A stretch of 64,000 nt of DNA, from NCBI RefSeq assembly GCF_003966895.1, contig NZ_AP018449.1, positions 4,109,501-4,173,500 on the forward strand, given 5' to 3'. The position numbers were made by a program, and so were the translations under genes. The DNA comes from Methylomusa anaerophila. Its GTDB lineage: Bacteria; Bacillota; Negativicutes; Sporomusales; Sporomusaceae. The notes under the pieces were generated by a model. That model was not told where the DNA came from, ran no database searches, and saw nothing but the letters and a program-made list of their open reading frames with translations. Each line of letters begins with the position of its first letter. The stretch's first letter is position 1. This document shows, one piece after another, positions 57,701-64,000 of the stretch.

Positions 57701-58452
57701 AGCTCTTTCCCTTCCAAATTCATAATCTGGCCTACAATAACCACATTGCGGACTTCATCCTGAATTGAACTGATTGTTTGTTGTCCGGCATCACTAATGT
57801 TGCGGATATTACGCCCAAAGATGACCGGACTGTCATTATTCCTCACTTTATTCGGAGCGGAATTTTCAGATAAAGCCTCCACATATTCGGGAGTCATGAG
57901 AGAAGACTCACAATCATCAGGAATTTCGGCCAGTCCTGAGTTGGTAAAACGTATTTCACAAATGCGACCATACTCACGCAGGATAAAGGATTTTATGGTA
58001 TGATCAATGCCACGGTCGGCCACAATTGCTGCCGATAAATTACCAACTGTTTCAATTGACAAAATTTCGCCGTCAAAGCTGAATGAGGCATTTAACAAAA
58101 TATGTCGCACAGCCGGATTATCTTGAGATACTTGACCGACAAACTCAGTCCAGCATTGAGACAGATACGCCGCTAAATCCCCAAGTTGTTGAACGAATGC
58201 TACTTTTGACAATCCACAACGACTGCAAAGGTATTTTTCTGCCGGCGCTAAAATCGAATCCGGAATATTTTTTTGAACATTAAGAAAAATCTTCCATGAT
58301 CCTGAACTGCCATATTCCGTATTGATTTCAACCTTACTGATTCTGGCAGACCGTAAGGCCTCGTACCCCGAATCTACAATATTAAGTTCAAGTCCTGCGA
58401 TAAATTGATATAAATTCGATATTCCTTCAGGAATTACACAATAGCTAGACAT
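54757..58452 (-). CDS. polC: DNA polymerase III alpha subunit PolC, lacking the exonuclease insertion
   Basis: A 1231-residue replicative polymerase of the Gram-positive PolC type. Domains in order: N-terminal region, OB fold (about 235-330), PHP domain (from HAHTRMSTLD, residue 336), the polymerase core with GSRGSVGSSFVATMTGITEV, a zinc motif (CPNC...CSKC) and catalytic PDIDLNFSG, and a C-terminal duplex-binding part. Between GMEGYLFDED and RHIVILARNN the usual roughly 190-residue DnaQ-like 3'-5' exonuclease is absent, leaving a continuous PHP domain. The frame is intact. Start ATG at 58452 with GGGAG. Confidence 0.95.
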   Translation of the reverse strand: MSSYCVIPEGISNLYQFIAGLELNIVDSGYEALRSARISKVEINTEYGSSGSWKIFLNVQKNIPDSILAPAEKYLCSRCGLSKVAFVQQLGDLAAYLSQCWTEFVGQVSQDNPAVRHILLNASFSFDGEILSIETVGNLSAAIVADRGIDHTIKSFILREYGRICEIRFTNSGLAEIPDDCESSLMTPEYVEALSENSAPNKVRNNDSPVIFGRNIRNISDAGQQTISSIQDEVRNVVIVGQIMNLEGKELRSGRFLLTYDLIDNTDGISNKVFFDNEEQFKKVSAVIKNGLYVKVKGTVQFDKFSNELVLFTDSMCRVERVEREDTCETPRIELHAHTRMSTLDAVVSIKSLIKTAAKWGHPAVAITDHGVVQAFPEAHEEAIEAGIKIIYGMEGYLFDEDINQARHIVILARNNIGLRNLYRLVSISHLRYLHRTPRIPRAVLNEYREGLILGSACEAGELIQAIVNGAPDEHLLAIAGFYDYLEIQPIKNNEFLVRKGKIANQDGLRQINIKVCELAARLNKPVVATCDVHFLNPEDEIYRRILMAGQGFDDADNQPPLYFRTTQEMLEEFSYLGTQLAFQAVVENPRLINDMVESIKPIPDELYSPQIPGAEEEIKSMSYQNAEALYGSPLPAIVAERLEYELNSIINNGFAVLYLIAHKLVKKSMDDGYLVGSRGSVGSSFVATMTGITEVNPLPPHWRCPNCKNSEFITDGSYGGGFDLPDKVCSKCQTLMVKNGHNIPFAVFMGFHGDKVPDIDLNFSGDYQPVAHKYTEELFGKDNVFRAGTIATIAEKTAYGFVKNYCAEKGIVARNAHIDRLVAGCTGVKRTTGQHPGGIMVVPRDMDVHHFTPIQFPADDKNSSTITTHFDYHSISSRLVKLDILGHDDPTVIKMLEDLTGIDAKSLPFDDRETMSLFSSTEVLKLTAEQLGSTVGTFGIPEFGTKFVRQMLEDTKPKTFSELVRISGFSHGTDVWLNNAQDLIKSGTVRLSEAISTRDDIMVYLIHKGVEPQTAFKIMEGVRKGKGVKPDDVEKMRAKNVPEWYIESCQKIKYMFPKAHAVAYVMMAFRIAYCKVHYPLAFYASYFTVRATEFDAGLIIQGEGALRAKLLEFEQKGNAMTAKEKGLQTIVEMALEMYLRGYTFRRVDLYTSDATKFIIADDGLLPPLASLQGLGDAAAHNIAEARRKKPFSSLEDLRSRARISRAVIDILKEHGCLHDMDETDQIMLFA

Positions 58453-58489
58453 ACTCGTCTCCCTACTAAGTATCACGCCTTTTTAAAAT

Positions 58490-60205
58490 TTAAAGTCCGG
58501 ACATCAATTGGGTAATGCTTCCAATATAATCTTCGGCTTTAAAAAAGGAGGTTTCACCAGTACGGCGTATTTTGACTTCGATCAGGCCTTCGCTTAAAGC
58601 TTTCGGTCCAACCGTTATGCGTAAAGGATAGCCAATTAGGTCGGCGTCCTTAAATTTAACGCCCGGTCGTTCATTACGATCATCCAACACTGTTTCGATG
58701 CTGTTACCGTTAAGCTCTGAATATATCTTTTCCGCTAAGGACATCTGCGCTTCATCTTTTGCGTTAACAGGCACTACTACCGCCTGGTAAGGAGCAATAG
58801 GTACCGGCCAAATAATGCCGTTCTCATCGTAATTCTGTTCAATAGCAGCAGCCATTGTCCGGCTGACCCCAACCCCGTAACACCCCATGACCATCGGCTT
58901 TTCTATGCCATTCTCGTCGATGAATGTCGCCTGAAGCGCCTTACTGTATTTAGTGTATAATTTAAATACCTGACCGACTTCAATCCCTCTGGTAGTTTTA
59001 ACCTTGATGCCACAGCGGGGACAAGGATCATTTTCCCGGATTAAACGAATATCAGCAACAAGAAACGGGCTGAAGTCACGCTTCGGATTAACGTTAATGT
59101 AATGCCGCTCCGGTTGGTTGGCTCCACACACCGCGTTGTACATGTTCATAACAGAGTGATCAGCCACGATTGCAACTTTTTCTGAATTTTGAACACCGAC
59201 GGGTCCCAGATATCCTACCGTACTGCCGGTTATTCTGGTAATGACATCTTCCGTAGCTAAATCAATACGCAAACATTTCAACTTATTTAACAACTTAATT
59301 TCATTAACTTCATGATCCCCGCGAACAAGCGCAAAAATCAGCTGTTCCCCGTCGGTAATGTAGGCAAGAGTCTTTATAGTTCTCGCGGGAGCAACACCTA
59401 AATATTTGCTAACAGCCGCGATAGTTTTTGTACCAGGAGTGTCTGTTATTGTTAATGGTAACAATTCTTCGTCAGCGTGAATAATTGGATGTAATTCAGC
59501 TTTTTCCACGTTGGCGGTATACTCACAGGATGGACAATAAACAATTGCTGCTTCACCGGAATCAGCAATTACCATAAATTCATGGGAACCACTGCCGCCA
59601 ATAGCGCCTGAATCGGCTTCAACGGCCCTAAACGTAAGTCCGCAGCGGCTAAAGATTTTTGTATAAGCATCATACATTTTATCATAACTTTCATCAAGAC
59701 CAGCTTCATCCTTGTCGAATGAATATAAATCTTTCATAATAAATTCGCGCCCCCGCATCAGACCAAATCTAGGCCGGATTTCATCACGATATTTATTTTG
59801 AATTTGATACAAGCGAAGGGGTAATTGACGATAAGAACGAACATCTCCTCTTACAAGAGTAGTAATCATTTCCTCGTGAGTCGGACCTAAACAGAAGTCA
59901 CGATTATGGCGGTCTTTTAAGCGAAACATTTCATCGCCGTATACGCTCCAACGCCCTGTCTCCATCCACATTTCCGCCGGCTGAATAACAGGCATGAAGA
60001 GTTCCTGCCCCCCCTTCGCGTCCATTTCTTCCCGTACAATATTTTCGATTTTCCGCAGAACCCGCCACGCTAGCGGCAGATAGGAGTATATACCTCCAGC
60101 TGCTTTTCTGATAAAACCGGCTCGCAGCATCAATTGATGACTAATTACTTCGGCTTCGGCAGGAGTTTCCCGCAGAGTCGGAGCATAGAGTTGTGAAGCT
60201 CGCAT
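58490..60205 (-). CDS. proS: Prolyl-tRNA synthetase
   Basis: A 571-residue bacterial-type ProRS. Class II motifs 1-3 are present (the PVIQPAEMW region, [27 protein letters not shown]). The editing (INS) domain lies between motifs 2 and 3 (about residues 230-400), and the anticodon-binding domain is C-terminal. The ATG overlaps nothing and lies 3 bp after ispG, so ispG-proS-polC are likely one transcript. Confidence 0.97.
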   Translation of the reverse strand: MRASQLYAPTLRETPAEAEVISHQLMLRAGFIRKAAGGIYSYLPLAWRVLRKIENIVREEMDAKGGQELFMPVIQPAEMWMETGRWSVYGDEMFRLKDRHNRDFCLGPTHEEMITTLVRGDVRSYRQLPLRLYQIQNKYRDEIRPRFGLMRGREFIMKDLYSFDKDEAGLDESYDKMYDAYTKIFSRCGLTFRAVEADSGAIGGSGSHEFMVIADSGEAAIVYCPSCEYTANVEKAELHPIIHADEELLPLTITDTPGTKTIAAVSKYLGVAPARTIKTLAYITDGEQLIFALVRGDHEVNEIKLLNKLKCLRIDLATEDVITRITGSTVGYLGPVGVQNSEKVAIVADHSVMNMYNAVCGANQPERHYINVNPKRDFSPFLVADIRLIRENDPCPRCGIKVKTTRGIEVGQVFKLYTKYSKALQATFIDENGIEKPMVMGCYGVGVSRTMAAAIEQNYDENGIIWPVPIAPYQAVVVPVNAKDEAQMSLAEKIYSELNGNSIETVLDDRNERPGVKFKDADLIGYPLRITVGPKALSEGLIEVKIRRTGETSFFKAEDYIGSITQLMSGL

Positions 60206-60207
60206 CG

Positions 60208-61296
60208 TTATATATCCTCCCTAATGATTGCATCGATTTCCTCAAATAATGAATTGACAAGTTCCGTTTCGGAAACTTTTCTTATGATTTGTCCTTTGCG
60301 AAATATAAGGCCCTGTTCTGTGCCGCCGGCAATGCCAACATCTGCTTCTTTGGCCTCGCCCGGTCCATTGACCACACACCCCATTACAGCGACTTTTATG
60401 GGTTTACGTATTGCAGTGAGCCGCTGTTCTACCGCTTCCGCGATGGATTGCAAATTAATCCTGCAGCGTCCGCAGGTAGGGCAGGAAATTAGAGTTGGTC
60501 CATATTCCCTAAGCCCTAAAGATTTTAAAATTTCACTGCCTACTCTGACTTCTTCCACCGGATCGCCAGTAAGAGAAACCCTTATAGTGTCGCCTACACC
60601 CTCTGCCAGCAGCGCCCCCAGGCCTACGGCGGATTTTATTACTCCTGATTTGACGGTTCCCGCTTCGGTAATTCCCAAATGAAGCGGGTAGTCTACAGTT
60701 TCCGACATCATACGGTAGGCCTGAACAGTAAGCGGTACATCGTGGGCTTTTAATGATATTTTTATATCATGAAAGCCTAATCTTTCCAATATATTCACAT
60801 GTCCCATAGCGCTTTCAACCATGGCGTCAGCAGTTGGTCTCCCCCCGTACTTGGCTAGTATGCTTTGCTCTAATGAACCGGCATTTACGCCAATCCGGAT
60901 AGGAATTCTACTCTTTTTTGCTTGTTTGACAACAGCCGCAACATGATCTGCAGCCTGAATATTACCTGGATTAAGGCGTAAAGCATCTATCCCGCGCTCC
61001 ATCACGGCAATCGCCAAACGAAAATCAAAATGAATATCAGCAACTAAAGGCACTTTCGTTGCTTTTTTTATTTGCTCAACAGCTTGTGCCGCAGCCATAT
61101 CAGGTATCGCAATTCTCACAATGTCGCAGCCGGCAGTTTGTAACTGTTCTATTTGTTTCACAGTCGCATCAACATCATCGGTCCTGGTATTGGTCATAGA
61201 CTGGACGGATATTGGAGCTTCACCGCCCACTGTAATATCGCCGATACGGATCGGGCGCGTTTTTTTTCTTTGCATAGTTATCACGTTATCAACCAT
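60208..61296 (-). CDS. ispG: 4-hydroxy-3-methylbut-2-enyl-diphosphate synthase (flavodoxin)
   Basis: A 362-residue GcpE/IspG of the MEP isoprenoid pathway. The TIM-barrel part shows VSVQSMTNT-like sequence and [15 protein letters not shown]; the [4Fe-4S] ligands lie in SCPTCGRC and [11 protein letters not shown] choose the ATG at 61296 with GGTGG upstream; the open frame to 61374 overlaps rseP. Dxr, two genes upstream, makes the earlier pathway intermediate. Confidence 0.96.
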   Translation of the reverse strand: MVDNVITMQRKKTRPIRIGDITVGGEAPISVQSMTNTRTDDVDATVKQIEQLQTAGCDIVRIAIPDMAAAQAVEQIKKATKVPLVADIHFDFRLAIAVMERGIDALRLNPGNIQAADHVAAVVKQAKKSRIPIRIGVNAGSLEQSILAKYGGRPTADAMVESAMGHVNILERLGFHDIKISLKAHDVPLTVQAYRMMSETVDYPLHLGITEAGTVKSGVIKSAVGLGALLAEGVGDTIRVSLTGDPVEEVRVGSEILKSLGLREYGPTLISCPTCGRCRINLQSIAEAVEQRLTAIRKPIKVAVMGCVVNGPGEAKEADVGIAGGTEQGLIFRKGQIIRKVSETELVNSLFEEIDAIIREDI

Positions 61297-61324
61297 CAAC
61301 CGACACCACCATAAACCAATAGTT

Positions 61325-62398
61325 TCAACCCAATTTCTCCAGCCATCTTGATATATCCTTAAATGTTGCAACAATCATGAGCAGCAATAATAAGGCAAAG
61401 CCAATCATCTGAATAAATTGCATATGATTTTTGTTTAACGGTTTACGCCGGATGCCTTCTACCGCTAAAGTTACTACATGTCCGCCGTCTAAAACAGGGA
61501 CAGGCAGCAAATTAATTAGCCCCAGGTTAATGCTTAAGAATGCGGCAAATTGCAATAGCGGAATTATGCCCAGCTGAGCAACTTCGCCTGCCATTTGAGC
61601 GACTCCGATTGGACCGGCAACGTCTGCCGGAGCTTTACCTGTAAGCATTTCACCAATGCCAACCAGCATACTGCCGCCGATACTATACGTCTGTTTGAAT
61701 GCAAGTCCTAATGACTCAAATGCTTCGGGTTGATCATGAATAATTAGGGGAGTAATTCCGATAATACCTCGTTTAGCTTTGGTATCGTATTCAGGAGTTA
61801 CTGTGATTGTTTGAAATTCCTTCGCCCCGCTTCGCTCGATATTTACAACCAGCTTGCTGCCTGAATTGCTTTGAATTACCTGAACAAATTGACGCCAGGA
61901 ATCAATTTTTGCGCCATTAACGGCTATGATACGGTCTCCGGCAACTAAACCGGCAAGCATTGCGGGCCTATCATGAAACACTGTACCAATAATTGGTTGA
62001 TCAGAGGGGGTGTCTACACCTGCACTTACGAATACGATAAAAAATAAAATGACCGGCAAGACAAAGTTCATCGCTGATCCCGCTACGATTACAAGCATTC
62101 TGGCCCAAACCGGTTTAGTATTAAAAGACCTTTCATCCTGCTCTTCGTCTGGATCCATCCCGGCAATTTTATTAAAACCGCCAAGGGGCACAATGCGGAT
62201 GGAGTATATTGTTTCACCAACTTGACGGCTAACCAGTTTGGGGCCAAAGCCGATAGCGAATTCGTCAACCCGCATACCGACAAGCTTAGCGGTTATAAAA
62301 TGACCAAGTTCATGGAACAAAATTAACAGCCCGAAGACAAAGATAGCGGCAATTATAGGAATTATGGTAGCAATCAACATTGATAACAGACATTCCAC
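61325..62398 (-). CDS. rseP: Site-2 protease RseP/RasP
   Basis: A 357-residue intramembrane zinc metalloprotease. HELGH lies in the first transmembrane helix (near residue 30), one PDZ domain is central (about 120-200), and the second motif region NLLPVPVLDGGH lies near the third helix. It cleaves anti-sigma factors or signal peptide remnants. The start is GTG (GTG GAA TGT) with AAAGG close by, the same arrangement as rny. It sits between dxr and ispG. Confidence 0.95.
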   Translation of the reverse strand: MECLLSMLIATIIPIIAAIFVFGLLILFHELGHFITAKLVGMRVDEFAIGFGPKLVSRQVGETIYSIRIVPLGGFNKIAGMDPDEEQDERSFNTKPVWARMLVIVAGSAMNFVLPVILFFIVFVSAGVDTPSDQPIIGTVFHDRPAMLAGLVAGDRIIAVNGAKIDSWRQFVQVIQSNSGSKLVVNIERSGAKEFQTITVTPEYDTKAKRGIIGITPLIIHDQPEAFESLGLAFKQTYSIGGSMLVGIGEMLTGKAPADVAGPIGVAQMAGEVAQLGIIPLLQFAAFLSINLGLINLLPVPVLDGGHVVTLAVEGIRRKPLNKNHMQFIQMIGFALLLLLMIVATFKDISRWLEKLG

Positions 62399-62480
62399 AA
62401 CCTTTCATTAATTAATCGTAAATTAATCGTACTTTTCTCAGGAGTCAGACTTCCATGCTGTCTGCAACGGCACCAGCAAA

Positions 62481-62510
62481 GAAGATAAAAGAAGATAAAA
62501 GAAGATAAAA
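62481..62510. repeat. Triple tandem decamer GAAGATAAAA
   Basis: Three exact 10-bp units lie in the dxr-rseP gap. Just downstream on the minus strand, 62409-62430 repeats the sequence ATTAATCGTA twice. Confidence 0.85.
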
Positions 62511-62531
62511 ATAGTCATTTTTATAGAACAA

Positions 62532-63704
62532 TCAACATTGCTTTATTGCTTTCGCCATATGCTCGATCATTTGACATGCGGATTGTCTTGCCCACGAATC
62601 ACAGGAAATAATCGCAGTTATATCCGGGTTCATAACGCTCTGATGCTGGGACATGGTATCTTTTATAACCCGTGGAATGTCCAGATAGCTAATTTTTCCG
62701 TTTAAAAAGGCGTATACTGCTACTTCATTTGCGGCATTATACACGCACGGTAAAGTACCGCCGCTACGTCCTGCAAGGTAAGCCAGGTTTAAGGCTGAAA
62801 AAGTATTAATATCTGGAGATTCAAATGTTAAGGCGCCAATTGATGTAAAATCCAGTTTGGGGAAATCAGTCACCAGTCGTTCGGGATAGGTAAGAGCATA
62901 CTGGATGGGAACACGCATGTCTGGTTGGCCTAGCTGAGCTAAAACGCTCCCATCAATAAATTCTACCATCGAATGAATGATGCTTTGCGGGTGAATCGTC
63001 ACTTCAATTTGATCATAATCAACGCCAAAAAGCCACCTGGCTTCAATTACTTCTAATCCTTTATTCGCTAAAGTAGATGAGTCTATGGTAATTTTTCTCC
63101 CCATAGACCAATTAGGATGGTGCAGACAATCGGCTACGTTTACGGAAACCAACTGCGCCGCTGTGAAGCCACGAAAAGGTCCCCCGGATGCGGTTAAAAT
63201 TATTCTGCGAATTTTTTCTGTATTTTCTCCCTGCAAACATTGGAAAATGGCGCTATGCTCGCTATCTACCGGCAATATACGAACATTATAACGCTTAGCG
63301 AGCTTCATAACAAGTTCGCCTGCCGCCACCAAAGTTTCTTTATTAGCAAATGCAATATCTTTCCCGTTTTCTATGGCTGCTATCGTCGGCTTCAGGCCGG
63401 CAAAGCCCACTAATGCCGTCAATACTATATGAGTAGATTTTTCCGTAGCCGCCGCCAGCAACCCTTCCTCACCGGTTAGTATCAGGGTAGAGCCACGATA
63501 CCTGCGAACAAGACGGTCCGCTGCCTGTTTGTCTACCAATACAGCTATTGCGGGTTTAAAATACTCAATCTGTTCCTCAAGCATTTGATCATTGTGGTAA
63601 GCTGCCAAAGCACTGATAGAAAGCGTTGCTGGGTTCTTGGAGATAACTGTCAAAGCTTGGGTTCCGATTGAACCTGTACTTCCTAAAATTGAAACATATC
63701 TCAT
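62532..63704 (-). CDS. dxr: 1-deoxy-D-xylulose 5-phosphate reductoisomerase
   Basis: A 390-residue DXR, the first committed step of the MEP pathway. The NADPH loop LGSTGSIGTQAL opens the protein, PVDSEHSAIFQ carries a metal ligand, and ILTASGGPFRGF and MGRKITIDSSTL are conserved. The ATG is at 63704 and follows cdsA by about 88 bp. Confidence 0.97.
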   Translation of the reverse strand: MRYVSILGSTGSIGTQALTVISKNPATLSISALAAYHNDQMLEEQIEYFKPAIAVLVDKQAADRLVRRYRGSTLILTGEEGLLAAATEKSTHIVLTALVGFAGLKPTIAAIENGKDIAFANKETLVAAGELVMKLAKRYNVRILPVDSEHSAIFQCLQGENTEKIRRIILTASGGPFRGFTAAQLVSVNVADCLHHPNWSMGRKITIDSSTLANKGLEVIEARWLFGVDYDQIEVTIHPQSIIHSMVEFIDGSVLAQLGQPDMRVPIQYALTYPERLVTDFPKLDFTSIGALTFESPDINTFSALNLAYLAGRSGGTLPCVYNAANEVAVYAFLNGKISYLDIPRVIKDTMSQHQSVMNPDITAIISCDSWARQSACQMIEHMAKAIKQC

Positions 63705-63792
63705 GCTGCCAATGTCTCCTATGTCTCCTATTTCCCCTATTAAAAATAAAAATCAGTAAAACTGCGCGCTTCCCAAACAAGAACTTATAAAC

Positions 63793-64000
63793 TTAATGGA
63801 GAACGAAAAAATTTATGTAATAAAATACTGCGGGAACTGTTATCATCATAGCATCAAACCGGTCAAGAATGCCCCCATGTCCCGGTAAGATGTTTCCTGA
63901 ATCTTTTACGCCAGCATATCTTTTTAAAGCGGACTCAACTAAGTCGCCTAGAGGCGCGGCAATTCCAATCAATAACCCAATTAATACTAAATGGATATAC
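63793..64000 (-). CDS. cdsA: Phosphatidate cytidylyltransferase, C-terminal part
   Basis: The C-terminal 68 residues of CdsA, reading into the window edge. The full CTP transferase signature is present: [20 protein letters not shown], followed by [10 protein letters not shown]. The enzyme makes CDP-diacylglycerol for phospholipid synthesis in the membrane. Too short for an independent start; it ends at TAA 63795-63793. Confidence 0.93.
   Translation of the reverse strand, partial: YIHLVLIGLLIGIAAPLGDLVESALKRYAGVKDSGNILPGHGGILDRFDAMMITVPAVFYYINFFVLH

Noticed and set aside
54757-58452. PolC truncated or frameshifted because it is short
   Set aside because: All polymerase motifs are present in one continuous frame; only the internal exonuclease segment is absent.
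58206-60210. T-box leader before proS
   Set aside because: proS starts 3 bp after ispG, leaving no room for a leader.

Overview
The window is a stretch of conserved housekeeping chromosome from a low-to-moderate GC, endospore-forming Firmicute. Markers are polC, hfq, spoVK, spoVS, a YlmC/YmxH protein, ylzJ, tepA, a SpoIIIE-type translocase and a Bacillus-like gene order. A rodZ-type morphogene, mnmH and a YgiQ-type radical SAM gene, together with the dispersed hairpin repeats, suggest Negativicutes (Sporomusaceae-like); that placement is inference. No rRNA, tRNA, prophage, insertion sequence, defence island or CRISPR array was seen. All recognised genes but one lie on the minus strand, so transcription runs from high to low coordinates. 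The exception is a 56-codon gene at 9985-10155 (+).

In transcription order from the right: the end of cdsA, then dxr, rseP, ispG, proS and polC (lipid, isoprenoid, membrane protease, translation, replication). Next comes the translation cluster rimP-nusA-rnpM-ylxQ-infB-rbfA-nrnA-truB-ribF-rpsO-pnp, followed by ylxY, an Amidase_3 protein, an M16 peptidase, dut, a small membrane protein and a ymxH-type gene. A glycine-rich stress protein precedes a lysine riboswitch and the lysine/diaminopimelate operon dapB-asd-dapG-dapA. RNase J, tepA, ylzJ, ftsK/spoIIIE, mnmH, rodZ and a YgiQ radical SAM gene follow. Then come a solute-binding protein, rimO, cinA, a DEAD-box helicase, SOS-regulated recA-recX, RNase Y, an unknown gene, spoVS, pepA, a PHP phosphoesterase and a P-loop/Asp23 fusion. 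The left end carries miaB-mutS-mutL, a methyltransferase, miaA, hfq, spoVK and a truncated GTPase. The order is largely collinear with the Bacillus subtilis cdsA-to-spoVK chromosome arm, but dpaA/dpaB (spoVFAB), ylxP and ymdB are missing from their usual slots.

Regulation that can be read directly includes several sigma-A type promoters, a recA promoter with a LexA box filling the -35/-10 spacer, a sigma-H-like spoVS promoter, an L-box with terminator and antiterminator upstream of dapB, and many Rho-independent terminators.

Most notable: a PolC without the internal proofreading exonuclease; an ATPase fused to an Asp23 domain; the lone plus-strand small gene behind a 28-bp-phased direct repeat; two families of dispersed palindromic elements (family A at 3794, 26029 and 33155; family B at 18267 and 41553); a paired heptanucleotide array at 46349-46462; a roughly 600-nt RNase J leader; and a glutamine/asparagine-rich IF2 linker. 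I see no clear multi-gene undescribed system; the novelty is in these single genes and non-coding elements.
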